In this document: piece after piece, positions 1 through 11,639 of the stretch
Numbering within the stretch: position 1 is the first letter of the stretch
How the letters are laid out: each line of letters opens with the position of its first letter
Assembly: GCA_029582165.1 (NCBI GenBank)
Contig: CM055888.1
Location: forward strand, 29,279,408 to 29,343,407
Reading direction: 5' to 3'
Source of the DNA: Portulaca oleracea
Taxonomy: Eukaryota; Streptophyta; Magnoliopsida; Caryophyllales; Portulacaceae
Length of the DNA stretch: 64,000 nucleotides
Made by a program: the position numbers and the translations under genes
Notes under the pieces: model-generated
Database searches by the model: none
Seen by the model: the letters and a program-made list of their open reading frames with translations, nothing else
What the model was told of the DNA's origin: nothing

Positions 1-45
1 GGAGCCAGCCCCCCCTTCCTCTTTTGAAACTTAGAACGCACACAC

Positions 46-92
<47 letters not shown>

Positions 93-2945
93 CAACGACA
101 GTCGGTGGGACATCGACGCGCGACCGCACGCAAGAGAGAGAACGATGGTGGTGCCGACTATACGCAGTGGTCGCGCGGTGGTGGCAAGGCGGTGGCGGTA
201 GGGCGCGAAAGACGGGAACGAGGTGGATTTTTGGGCGGTTTTCGGTCATAGCGGTGGCGACCTAGGGGCCTAGTAGACCAAAGTGTGTCGTGGTGGTCAA
301 TGTCTGATGTCGGGGACTAGTTGGCGTGCGGTAGTAGACACGGGTGTGGGGATTCCACCGGTTACTCGATTCAAGTTCGAATCTGAAATCTAAGGCATAT
401 ATTGATTGGAATTATGTGGGGAATCTCTGTCCCTCTTAATAACTGTTAAGTTTTAGGTTTAATTAGTAGACCTTGAATACTGAGTTTATGCCTGAAATCG
501 TTAATTATATTGGGATGGTTGGATTGAATTATGTAACCGAGTTAGGAGTAGGTTGGTGTTTGGGTTGAACATTGAGCGTCAAGGTTTGTTTGAGAAGGTG
601 CATGTGAGGAGGGAGCTCGGGTTGAATTGTGAAGTTAGCATGTTTTGGGTTGAATAAGTAATTGTATAGAGGGTTGTTTAATTGTTTTATTCATTACTTC
701 CGTTGCAATATATGTCGATATTATTTGATTTACGGCCTAAGCAACCTTATATATGTGAATATGTGTGTACCGTGTTAGAATGGATGGATTATGTTTAAAA
801 TGATGTGGATTTGGTGATTATGTGGAAATTATGCATATATAGATCGTGGATGAGTTATATACTTAAAGAATGAAATTTTATGCATAAGGTTGGGTCGTTA
901 GGTATCTAGTATGTTGTAATATGCTCTGATCTAGCGTGAATGGAAATTAAATTGCTTGGTAATCGTTATATGTGAATTTGAGTCTCTATGTACATACTTA
1001 TATCCCTTTTATTATGGGTTTATGTAATTGAAAGGTGTTTGTATGATTTTTTTTTTTGGGGTTCAAAAGGAAGGATTTCAAGTGAATATTTTAGGGTGTG
1101 TTGAAAAGAACTTACATTTCCAAGTCGTTAATACTTATTAAATGAATTTAGCGTAATTAAAGAAGACTTATTCGAGTATTTTGAGCTTTTGGATTTCTTA
1201 AATGGAAAAAGATTGGAAATTAGCCAGTTGAGTTGATTTTGATTTGAATGAAAGGCATATTTCTACTTTATATATATTTATATACGATTTGGAAAAGTTA
1301 CTTGGATGAGAAGTGTATGGTATGGAATTGTTATGTGATATATGAGTATTGAAATGGTTTTCGGCTAGGTGTATTGCACTAGATACTGTGGACTAATTGG
1401 AAGGTCGGGTTACCACCTGTAAAGGGGAACCGAATCGGCTAAGTACATAAAGCCCATTGACATTAGGAATTTCTCGGGAAATCAAACTAACTGTCTTAAG
1501 GGGGAACCGGTCCCGACTTGAAAGTGCTGAAAGTACCATACGCCCATGGTATCGATATTTTCGTACAATGGAAAGAAGGAAGGAATATATTAAACCGTTG
1601 ATTCATTGAAAACGGTTATATTATGGTTACGAATGGATGGAAAAAGGCAATTTAAATAACTTTTAATACCAGTTTCAAAGTGTGTGTGTGTGTGTGTTAT
1701 TATTCAAATGTTGAAAGTATTATGTTCTTATGTAGAATAACTTGAAAGGTTTTGAAGTATGAACGGTATACTACTTGAGAATTGCTAAGTTTATGAATTG
1801 TGTTGAATATGTTCAAACTAAGTTTCAAAAGGGTCTTAGGATTTAAATAAAGAACTTATTTTCTTATTAAAGATTTATATATGAAATGTTTGAGTTCTGG
1901 TGGCGTCTTTTAATCAAGTTGGTACCTATCTTGTTTGACCGTCCTTATTGGATACTAAATGCTGAGTATATGGGAATTACGTGTTTAAAGTCATTAAGGC
2001 TTTGGGAGAGTTATAATTGAGTTGGATATGGCCTGTTAGGAGTTCAATGGACCTGAGCCACCCTATGATAGATTTCTGACCATTCTATGTTTGAAAAATG
2101 CATCCACAACCACTTTAGCTAACCCTTGAGATAGTTGGTTATCGTTTTAGTTTATTTTGGATGCTAAGTTTTGGGTATGTACGAATTACTTGTTTAAGAA
2201 CATTCAATCTTTAGAAGGACAATATTTGAGTCGAATATGACCAATTGGGATGCCAAAGGATTGAGGTACCCTGTGAAAGCTCTCTGATCATTTCTTGATT
2301 GAAAATGCACCCCATTGCCATTAGGTAAACGAGAAGATAGTTGGTTATATACTTAGGTCACATAAGACAAGTAGATGTTCGAATGGAAACCTTATACCTA
2401 GTTATCCACTTGATGAATTATTTAGTGGACAGGAGATGCGTGTATATTATGGTTACCCTTGGGTGAATACAGGTTTAGGGTGACCCCTTGAATACATAAC
2501 TTGAATCTTAATGGTTCTTCCAGGGTACAAGTTACCTCCCCCTTACAGGTCAATATGAAGATCAAGAGTGGACTACTTATTTCGAGATCTATACATTCCT
2601 AGTCGTTTATGTATGTAGGAAGTACTTGTCTTGTAATTCGAATTCTATTGTAAATATTTTTGGGAATGCTTGGAATGTTTGATGCATTAAGTTTGTACTC
2701 CGAGCGTGTGGCTTGTGATATACTCCGGCATGTGGCCGTTGAGTTTGTTTTGGTTTTTTTTTGTTTTACTTACAGGAATGTAAAGGCTTAAAGCCTGGGG
2801 AAAAGTCCATATTACAAATAGAACTCTGCCGAATTTTCTCCAGGAAACCTTTAAAATAAATTCCTAAGTTCTCCTTTTACCTTTCTCAACCTTAATTAGG
2901 TTGAGATTGACCCTAACAGCCCCTATTAGGGAGCGGGCTGTTACA
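1..2945 (+). mobile_element. 3' part of a Tekay-like chromovirus LTR
   Basis: No coding capacity. The right end reads GAGCGGGCTGTTACA, preceded by a TCTGCCGAATTTTCTCC stretch. From memory, this combination is common at the 3' end of Tekay/Del-type Ty3-gypsy LTRs, which begin TGTAACA. No matching TGTAACAGCC start is present, so the left end should lie before the window. No PBS follows directly, so this is a 3' LTR or a solo LTR. The lineage is inferred from these end motifs only. Confidence 0.5.
50..89. repeat. (GA)n microsatellite
   Basis: About 20 uninterrupted GA dinucleotides. It probably lies in the transcribed part of the LTR-like sequence that runs to 2945. Reading frames across it give Arg-Glu or Ser-Leu runs and are not genes. 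Confidence 0.95.
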
Positions 2946-4059
2946 TCATGTCTATTTGATAAGATCCGGGGATGGCTGGTTTAGTATGGTTGTTTATGGT
3001 GTAAGGTTTTAGGGTTTCAACCTATTTGTAATATGAATTTGTACTTGTGTGTTTCGATGTTGTACTATTTCTACTATGGTATTGCAGGACATATATTTCC
3101 CAATCTGATAACATGTCACAAATTTCCAAATTGCGATATCGTTGTTGTTTTGTTAGTTCCATGGTAGTAATAATGATTGTGTGTGCCCCCTCAATACACA
3201 TGCATTGGGTAACCATCATAACATATTGAAAGTAGTTATATGCTAATCATGTTATATTTTGTTAAAGTTGAACTTAACACCTAAATACAAAACAGATGAT
3301 ATATATACAATTGTATGTAATAGGGTCAAGTGTTTAATGGTTTAAGGTGTAGGAGTGGGAGTGGTTATTTGTTAACACTTGATGTGACATTCTACCACCC
3401 AACTAAATGTTACATACTTTACATTCAGTGCTAACTTAAATGCTGAGGCAATAGGGTTCTATCAGAACACATTTTTGCATGCCCTCTACTCCTGAACATG
3501 GAAAAGTGAAACCAAACACTTCTAACCTTTTTATGTGTCCCTGCACTTCTCTCAATATTTATACAGTTTAACTAATTTTTTTAGTATTGTTTGTTATATA
3601 ATTCCAGTACTTCACATGGGGTTCTCTTAGTTTTTTTTTTATAATTAAAGATGAGATGAATTGACTTATCCTTTTTTTTTAAAGTAAAAGTATTAATTAT
3701 TGAATGGAAAAAAAAAACAAAAAACAAATTTCAATTTGTCATATTTTGTCACAGAGTAGAGGTTCCCCAATGACCAGCCCAATCTCCCTTATCTCTCACC
3801 CTTTTCATTTTTCATTTATTTTATTTCTTTTCTCTCCTCCTCATGTGATGCCACTTTAGGATGTGGTACTTCCAATCAAAGATGATAGCCTGAGGATACT
3901 CCTTCTGTTACATATTTCTACCATAGTTGACATTCTAAAAGACTATTTTTGTTTAAAAAATAATTTGAGCACTTTACATTTTTCATTACTCATATGAAAT
4001 AATGTTATTTTAATAGCTAAATATAATTTCTTGACTCTTATTAACATTATGAATTAGAT
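2946..4059. other. AT-rich spacer, nothing recognised
   Basis: Short A and T runs and no reading frame with a recognisable domain. The two overlapping 60-65 codon frames near 3022-3229 are on opposite strands and look random. Confidence 0.7.
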
Positions 4060-4459
4060 GGTGAATCGTACCGTGTTCGGGTCCGAGCTACCAAAACCGG
4101 GCTCGTAGATGATGGCAAGAAGGAAGAAATCCCGACCCAACATTTCGACAATAAACCCGCTCACCCGGGCATGTTCAAGAACCGTTACACCTTTTCAAAG
4201 GGTGGAATGATGAGTATCGGGTTGTCGTGGTTAAGGCGATTCGTCCAACGTTGGGGATTGGAGAGGCTCGGGATTTCCCCCACCAACCCCATCGGCCTCG
4301 GGGTTGTACCGAGCCATCTCGGGACAAGAAACATTGAAGAATCGGGGCCCGGGATTGATCATGGAAACTTGGAAGTCCCAGAGGGACTAGCGCAGGCAAA
4401 CAGCAGCTTGTCTGACCGAGTCAGCCGGCTCACGCTCAAGACGACATGCTGCCAAGGGT

Positions 4460-4684
4460 GTCGCGGCCGCCACAAGAAAAGTCGCGCCCGCGACACTTTC
4501 ATGTGGCCCAGCTAGGGGACGAGACAGAACAGGTTTGCGGCCGCGCCACGAATGTCACGTCCGTGACAGACAGACGTCGCGCCCGCGACGAACTTTGTCG
4601 CGCCGGCGACCAACGACGGCAGGCGAAGGACAGCTGGGAGCAAAAGCAGGTCGCACCCGCGACACTTCTTGTCGCGTCCGCGAC
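4460..4684. repeat. Array of GC-rich 14-bp palindromes (type GTCGCG-N2-CGCGAC)
   Basis: Seven boxes, exact or nearly so, start at 4460, 4481, 4554, 4576, 4597, 4650 and 4671, with a related GCGGCCGCGC core near 4537. Clear examples are GTCGCGCCCGCGAC at 4481 and 4576, and GTCACGTCCGTGAC at 4554. Neighbouring boxes start 21-22 bp apart, about two helical turns. The array ends 65 bp before the TATA box, in the U3 promoter region of the LTR. Function unknown. Confidence 0.85.
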
Positions 4685-4748
4685 GGCCAAGCTAATTCGC
4701 GTATTTTTCTAGATAAAACGTTGTGTTTTGTTTCTTTTCTTTAATTAG

Positions 4749-4756
4749 TATAAATA
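4749..4756 (+). promoter_or_regulatory. LTR TATA box
   Basis: TATAAATA downstream of the palindrome array. The aligned position in copy B (near 32465) reads AGTAGAAATACC, a decayed form. Confidence 0.55.
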
Positions 4757-4991
4757 CCATGTTTAGCACTCTTTTCTAGACAGCTTATGATATTGAATGA
4801 ATTGCTAAGGCATTGTTAGGGTTTGCTCCCTTTTCCCTCAAAAATCTTGTTCTTACTTTATCTATTGTTAATGGTGGTGTTAGCAAGTCATTCCTTTATT
4901 GATCATTTGGTGGATGATTCCTTTATGATGGTCATGGTGGGGTGTTAGGTTTTGGTGGTGGAATCTCCTTTATCCAAAATCATATCCAATC

Positions 4992-6586
4992 TTATGGAGA
5001 TCAGCCCTCACAACCTCATTTAGTGTCAGCATGCTTTGAGGCCATCCATGAATCCCAGAAGGTCCTTGACTATATCAAAGGTCATCCGCCTGATGTGAGG
5101 CCATCTCTATTGTCTCAATACTTCATAATTGAGGCCTCACACACATTTGGTCCTTTGAAGGTCGTTCATAATGTCCAAGCTTACATGGTCCGAAGGTTAT
5201 TTGGGTTTATCAGAGCTATTTCAATATGGGCATGCATTGAGGACGTTTGTTTGGAGCCGGTTGTTATTATTGAGGACGTGTATCTGGAGTTGGTCGTTCT
5301 TTTCAACTTGGTTTGTTATTCTCTTCTCTTTGGAGGTCAAGGAAGTGTGTTACTAAGACATGTTAAATGCCAAAGGTTGATCCATTTGGAGGTCGTTTGC
5401 ATTCTGCACAACTATTGCAATCTGGGTACGCGCATGAGGACCTCATTCGGGATCAGGTTATCTTTTGTTGTTTCAGCAAGGTCCTTTTGGTCCTTTCACT
5501 TGGGTTGCGTCATCTTCTGTTTATTGGAGGTCATCAACCTTCTATGCAATTTGGATATACGCATGAGGACATCCATCTGGAAACTGTTGAGAATTTGGAC
5601 GTCCAAGGACGTTCCCTACTGGAGGAACACTATTTGCTCCTTTTTGACTTCATTTCCTGAGTTGTTGAGGTCTTTCCAATTCAGTGAGGTGTTTGTCATT
5701 GAGGCCCTCTATGAAGACGTCACTTTCGAGCTGATTGAGGTCCTTCCAGCTCGTGAGGTGATTATTCCAGCCTTGCCCACGTGAGGAATGCTGCTCCAAC
5801 AAGAAAGCGCCATGTGTGATGTTTCTAGAGGCTTCCAATTGTTCTAGAAGCTTCATGAAGATGCCATGTGTGACGCTTTAATTAGTCCTCATTACCAATG
5901 GGTCCAGAAGTTTCCTAAGTTAGTTACATATTATCTTATTCTGATGTAATTAGTTTAATTAAGCAAGAATAGGACATTTTCTTTTTGCTCAAGAAACTCC
6001 TAATTAGATATTTCAGCTAGGTTTATATATACCCACTGTGAGGTCATTGTATTCAACAACTTGATATATGAAATATGAGATTTGAGTGCCTTATTGAGCC
6101 TCTTGTTTGTGAGTGACGTTAAACTCTCAAATTTGGTTAATTCTACTACAGTATCAAGGATTTGGCAATCCTTGTGGTGGGTGTAGAGCTTGGTAGCTTC
6201 GACGGTGGTGTGCCTGTATCCATTGAGGTCATCGAGTCCATTGCCCTTGATGTTCTAGCTATGGTGTGCCTGTATCAGCTTGAGCTCAAGTCTATCTTTC
6301 CTTTTCTGTTTTTCCCATCCCTCACTATCCATTTCAATCCATTTGATGTTAGTTGGTGCGTGGTGAATCGGGTTCTTTCTTGGAGGAGCTTATTCGTGTT
6401 ATTCTAGCTGTTTCGATCTTATTTCACACCTCACCCATTTCATCCATCTGATCCTTGTTAATTACCCTCTGTTTTGGAGTTATTTACATTCGATTATTCA
6501 CTGTGAGGTCCCAGAATTCCAGTGTCGTGTGTCCGCTTGGTGTCTGTGAGGTCATCACTCTGATCTTAGCGGCCTTGCATACATCA
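4992..6586. mobile_element. 1.6-kb insertion nested in LTR copy A, probably a solo LTR
   Basis: Comparison with copy B (near 32691) shows an extra 1,595 bp here, flanked by CAATC at 4987-4991 and 6587-6591, a 5-bp target duplication. The insert ends in CA but begins TTATGG, not a textbook TG. It contains a TATA-like TTTATATATACC near 6022 and many GAGGTC/GAGGAC words. The 280-codon frame inside it has no recognisable domain and biased composition, so I do not call it a gene. A solo LTR is the simplest reading. Confidence 0.55.
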
Positions 6587-6799
6587 CAATCACTTTTGGT
6601 GTCCAAGCTTTATGTTGGTTGATTTTGATTATTATGCAAGTTCTTGGTTATTATTGTGATGATTCAAGCATGGGTGTTTGAGAGTTGCTTCATTCTCTCT
6701 CTATTCTATTGATTATGGATGCTCAAGTGGTCTTCTCTCATTTTCTCTTCAAGAACTACTCAAGCTAAGTTTATTATTCAATCCACCGCGCATCGGGAA

Positions 6800-6863
6800 C
6801 CGTTCCATTTGGTATCATAGCTTATCCCGAACCGCTCCATTTGGTATCAAAGCTTATCCCGAA
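6800..6863 (+). promoter_or_regulatory. Tandemly duplicated primer-binding site
   Basis: Two 32-bp units. They contain TGGTATCATAGC (6810-6821) and TGGTATCAAAGC (6842-6853), both one mismatch from TGGTATCAGAGC, the complement of the initiator tRNA-Met 3' end. The first site is two bases after the LTR end. Beyond the second unit the sequence no longer resembles copy B. Confidence 0.7.
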
Positions 6864-7394
6864 CCGCTCCAGATGGTAAGTTAGCTTTTGTTGCACGAAA
6901 CACTACTCGCAACGGCCATTATCCAAATGTGAACGATGTATCTAGAGAGAGAAAAACTTATAAAAGGGGTAGACTGATGTGATGTTTCTGGGAAGACAAA
7001 AAAGCATGGCTAGGAGTAAATGGAGATGCTACTTTTTTTTTTTCTAATTATCGTGAAATTTTTCAATGAACTATACACTAACTCAGTTAAAAAAAAATTT
7101 CTTATTTCTAAACTTTCTTTAGGACATAATACATAACCCATAAAAAGTTTCAATTTGATTGATAAAATAGCAGATTATATCACACATCATAAAATACTAT
7201 AGAGTAATTACATAGTATGACGACATCATCCGATGATTCTCTTCCTCTGTAACTGTTGGGCTAATTACACACCTTCAACAGTTCTTAATTTTTTCACGGC
7301 ATCCTCTACAAGTTTGAATCCAAAATATGTTTACCCGTGTAAAAGACTACTTAGCTTTCATCACCAACATTCATAATATGGAAGTGAAATTAGA
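6864..7394. other. Spacer, nothing recognised
   Basis: AT-rich sequence with poly-T and poly-A runs; no supported gene. Confidence 0.6.
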
Positions 7395-8381
7395 TTAATG
7401 CATATTATATGGAAATGAAATTACCTTAACAACAAAGCAAACCTCAGTGTCATATGAAACTGTGAAAGCGACATATACTTTGGCTAGATCCCATATTATT
7501 GCCACACCACCGACAAATCCAATAGCGTCGATACTATAGAAATCAATTCCCTTAATGGAACTCAATAATTCAACGACGTTTGAACCGCTCACCCTTGTTT
7601 CCGTTGCTATGACGATAGATGCTTCACTTAGCTGCATAATAGTGTGCAAGTTTGGCTTGAAAGAGGCACGGGCGAGACCTTGGAAATTCCATATATAAAT
7701 TGGAACCTGGGCATAATAAATCTGGCGTTGTTCATTTGGTATATCTGAAGATGAAGGAACCATTTTGCCTCTGACGTTGTACAATACACCATTCAGCGGC
7801 TCATTGGGGGTGACGAAAATGCAAAACTGACCCAAAGTACAACCAGGTGGGAGGTAGAACATGTATGTTTTGTCGATCCACCCGCAGTAGTTCACTTCCT
7901 GGTAGGCAGAAGTTAGTGTCATCCTCCAGTTAGGAATGAACTTGGTCGTTGTGACCGGGTCAATATCAAACGCTTGGACAATATCTGCTGCCTCAAAAGC
8001 ATGTTCAAGCGGGAAACACCTGTGACCATCATCAAAACATGCTTGTATTCTGGCCAATTCCCAATTCTTTTAGAATTCAATAACGAGCGGTGTTTGACCA
8101 GGCACAATTGTGCCCCAAGACAACTGGCATTTGAGATTCATATACCATTCCTGGTCTGATTCACTGAAATCAGACCAAAACCGACATGGGAAATCCATAA
8201 ACACTTTCAATATTAAATTGTCTAAGGGGTGAATGTGAAACCTATTACCCACCCGACTGAGATCAAAGTATAATTTTGTGGTACGTTCATAGTTAGATGG
8301 CGGAGGTTGTGTTACGAAAGAGTGGTAATGGGATGGGTATATTGTGATAGTAACATTTGACATGTTATAAAGGAACAACAA
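7395..8381 (-). pseudogene. Unknown protein remnant ending in a LINE-type endonuclease segment
   Basis: One minus-strand frame covers the region and is broken by a single TAA at 8070-8072. The last 90 or so residues (about 7690-7395) look like the start of a plant LINE endonuclease: WNFQGLARASFKPNL, then ETRVSGSNVVELL and AIGFVGGVAIIWD, which resemble the usual WNCRG, ETR and GFSGG-W segments. The catalytic part that should follow is missing. The upstream 240 residues (for example CQLSWGTIVPGQTPLVIEF and WIDKTYMFYLPPGCTLGQF) I do not recognise. The frame is either a host exon captured next to a truncated LINE or a decayed divergent LINE with an unusual first part. The open frame without introns favours a retroposed origin. 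Confidence 0.5.
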
Positions 8382-9365
8382 ATCAGTTCACTTGGAATGC
8401 TAGGTCAGAAAAGTGAATACCCTTGCATGACGTGCACATGTAAGTTGTTGACTGGTCAAGCAACTCCACGTACTCCAGCCAAAATGATGTGACGGTAAAG
8501 TTTCAAGTTTAACACTTATTTGCAAAAAAAAAAAAAGGTTTCAAGTTTAACACATGGACCCAACGCCATGTTCACATGGGATATATTACGTATAAAATAA
8601 GGTTTCCATGTACAAAATATTTTTTTCTTTTGCATGCAATTAAAAGCAACTTTACACGACATGACATTATAATAGGTATATTTGTCAAGTATGGTATTTT
8701 TTTTTAAAAAAAAATAATCCCTACTCCCTATTTATATCTCTTGTGCAGAATATTGTGTTGTACATTGACCCTTACTATAATAAGTTATATATTAGATCAT
8801 CTTTATAAAAGTTGACTTAATTGTATGCATAATGAAAAAATTTATAAATATAATACTTAATTAAATATTACAGAAACAATTTAATGTTATATATTATTAT
8901 TTAAAAATACACAATTCTATATGTAATAAATATTTACATATAAAATGACATTGATAATCCAAATGTAAGTACTGGCAAAACTATCTTTTGTAAAGAGCTG
9001 TTAGTTTATGGTAATTTGTGGGTAGTTTTTACTTTTTAAATGTAAATATGGGTAACTGTAAGATGGTGAAATATGACAATTTGGAATGGATAGAATATAT
9101 ATGTAACTTTATTGGTTATTCAATTATGATCTAATCATACAATAAGCAAGGTTGTTAAAATCAGGATCCTAACTCGAAAATATGGGAAAATTAGGATCGG
9201 AATTTAGCCCATGTAGGATCGTGGATCATGTGTAAATAGTAGAATCGTATCGACAATTTTGGACCATAAAATCGTAGGATCGTAAATCAGGATCGAGATT
9301 TTAATAACTATGACAACAAGTTCAGTAAATGGAAAATTGCCACATGTACAACTTCAAATTAACTG
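8382..9365. other. AT-rich spacer
   Basis: No gene seen. It holds a short retroposition-like scar (8500-8553) and a T-run/A-run pair near 8697-8714. Confidence 0.6.
8500..8553 (+). repeat. 16-bp direct repeat flanking a short poly-A insert
   Basis: GTTTCAAGTTTAACAC occurs at 8500-8515 and 8538-8553. Between the copies are about 22 bp ending in a run of A. This is the form expected of an extremely 5'-truncated LINE or SINE insertion with its target duplication. Replication slippage is the alternative. Confidence 0.5.
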
Positions 9366-9921
9366 TTAGGGATTTTGGATGATAATATACCGACGTCTAG
9401 GGGTGCTGGATTGTAATATACCAACCTTTATTATTAGACAACAATATTGTTGACCTTTATACCTAGGTGACATTAATATACTAACAATAACTAAGGGGAT
9501 GATGAACCGTTCTCCATGCTGATGTGGCTGGCGGAGGGAAAAAAAATTGTCTCAAGCCAATAACCCTATTAACCCCTCCGTTTTTGTCGCTAATCCACAT
9601 TACAAGATATTGGTTGGTTATATACCACGTTAGTGCGAAGACCGGTTCACCATCCCCTTAGTCACTGTGTTAGGGCCTTTTTTTTTAACGTGGGTTAGTG
9701 AGAAAAACGGAGGAGTTAACATGGTTACTGGACAAGGGCCAGTTATTTTCCCTCCGCCTGTCACGTTAGAATCATTTAACCAGACACCACCCCCTAAGTC
9801 ATTGTTGGTATAATAATCTCATCAAAGTATAAAGGTAAGGGATATTGTTGTCCAACAGCAAATGTCAGTATATTACAATCCAATATCCCCAAAGATAGTA
9901 TATTGTCATCCAATATCCCTA
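9366..9921. mobile_element. Fold-back (long inverted repeat) MITE-like element, 556 bp
   Basis: The left arm begins TTAGGGATTTTGGATGATAA and the right arm ends with its near complement (TTGTCATCCAATATCCCTAA). Pairing continues inward for most of both arms: D segments 9474-9500 with 9787-9813, then 9525-9600 with 9691-9765. The central 90 bp carry a further inverted copy of the CTAAGGGGATG segment (9643-9662). No protein is encoded and I found no clear target duplication. A transcript would fold into a long hairpin. Confidence 0.75.
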
Positions 9922-10109
9922 ATTGTTATGAGCATTATTTATTCCTGAAGGTTCTTTTCCCTTCTATATAGCCGCCCCTTCCCCTCCTAATGAAACCAAC
10001 AAAATAACCTCTGTGAATCAATTCATTTCTTCTCTGAAACCCCCATTTGTTCCCTCCTTTAAAACCAAAAACTTCAAAATCTAAAATATAAATCATCTTC
10101 CTTATGACT

Positions 10110-10680
10110 GGAAGATGTATGCCCCACTCCTTGATGAAGTGTGGGCCAAGGAGCAGGCGATGGTAATGAGGGACCCTATTTTTCAGGTTGATATCTTCTA
10201 CTCTGATTTAAACTTTGAGGCATAGAAATACAAGCTGGTTTCAGAGAATGTGGCTTTGGAGATGACAGACACCCTCCTCTGTCGGGGCTGGCCGATGTTG
10301 ACGGGGTTCTACATGGGGTTAAAATTTTCTTTACTTAAGTGCTAACTAGAAAACCTGCTTGATTTTGACCCCCCAACCGTCCCTTGGCCGCTTCCAGAAG
10401 ACTGGGACTTAATATGTCCACGATTTGACCAACATGATTTTGGCGAGATTAGCCGCAAGGTCGGAAAACTGTGGATAGTTCCGACGATATTCCTCATCTA
10501 CTGCATAGGGATGGTCTATGTTTCGGCAAGCTGTCGCATGCTGCCAATGAAAAGTTGGCAACCTCTATCGCTGACTACAAGTTCAACACTGCCTAGTGGT
10601 GGGTGTACAACAACAGGTCGTCATTGAAGGCGGCAAACAACGTGGATCTGTAGGCTTACTTCATGGGGGGGAGGGGGAGG
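10110..10680 (+). pseudogene. Decayed coding region of unknown function
   Basis: The plus strand has protein-like composition from about 10117 with stops near 10225 and 10340, for example LLDEVWAKEQAMVMRDPIF and WPLPEDWDLICPRFDQHDF. It then shifts frame and runs into a G-rich simple repeat at 10667-10693. I do not recognise the family. A TATATAGCC stretch near 9965 could be an old promoter. Confidence 0.3.
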
Positions 10681-10693
10681 GGGAGGGGGGGAG

Positions 10694-11639
10694 GATGTGG
10701 TAGGGTGATGAGGGCATTGACCATTTTGCTTGTGCAAGGTCAGTGGTAATTATGCTTTTCCTTTTTTTTTTAAAAGAATTAGGTGTGGTTTTTATTTTTT
10801 TTTAATTTTCTTTTAAGTTGGCCATTTGAATGGATTCATAGTATGACTACTCCAACTACATTGTGTATATTTAAATAAAAAAAAAGTTCTATGTATGTAT
10901 TTTGGATAGTTTTTGCCATACTGTCAGGGACAATATGTATGGTGTTATGGGTTTATTTTGTAGTAATTAATGAATGGAATAATTTGATCTCGTGTTGGTG
11001 TCCTTTACATTTTCTATTTAGTGTTGAACTAAATTGTAAAATTTGGACATTAATTTGTTCAGGAGATAGAAGCCGCATCTTATTTTGTTCAACTATCAAT
11101 GGGAGACAACAATGTTAGTGTTTAGTAGCCTTGCGTAGTAAATTTTTGTATACACAAGAATTTGTAGTTTTCATTTTTCTTCATTGTGTTAGGGTTTGAA
11201 GTTCTAAATGTGGTAAGGCTTTAGGGTTTGGATTAGTTTATTTGTCTTGTGCACACCATAATAACATATTTTAAGCAAACAATAGGACATTTGTCTTCCA
11301 TGATGACAAACATATGAATAATAATTAGACAGTTATCTGGTAAATACTCGTCTTCGTTTGTTGTTAAAAATTCATAAAGTTTTCAATAACATTAGGTGAC
11401 TTGGCACTTACTGGTAACAAACTGACAATTGTGCATGTGAATTATTGCCCTAAATCGACTATGTTGCACTATTCAATTAAAAAATATAAATCAATTGGAT
11501 GACGTAAACAATAAGCCAGCTGTCTCACTTCCCAATTAAATGCATGTACATCCTTCATTAATGAGGGCGTTTACTGTTGTTATGTCAGCAGAAAAAGTAA
11601 TCATTTCTAATGCCTTCAACACTCAACCCTAACCCAAGG
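10694..11639. other. AT-rich spacer
   Basis: T-rich and A-rich runs; the 75-codon frame at 10891-11118 has no recognisable domain. Confidence 0.6.

Larger units (their letters stand above)
4060..6807 (+). mobile_element. Gypsy-type LTR (copy A), split by a 1.6-kb insertion
   Basis: The right half matches the LTR at 32500-32916: the same block around the TATA box, the same run through CATATCCAATC and CTTTTGGTGT, and the same end CCACCGCGCATCGGGAA. It ends in TTCCA, two bases before a tRNA-iMet-type primer site. The left limit is not resolved; sequence from about 4060 to 4440 does not match copy B and may be adjacent coding or U3 sequence. GC-rich palindromic boxes at 4460-4684 lie upstream of a TATA box at 4749. 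The LTR is interrupted at 4992-6586. The element appears truncated after the primer site. Confidence 0.6.

Noticed and set aside
24..251. Arg/Glu-rich 75-codon frame
   Set aside because: Produced by the GA microsatellite.
4171..4515. 114-codon plus frame
   Set aside because: Runs into the palindromic boxes; composition follows GC content and no domain is visible.
4942..5784. 280-codon plus-strand frame
   Set aside because: It starts before the insertion edge at 4992, has biased composition (Leu, Val, Phe) and no domain; it crosses an element boundary, so it is not a real gene.
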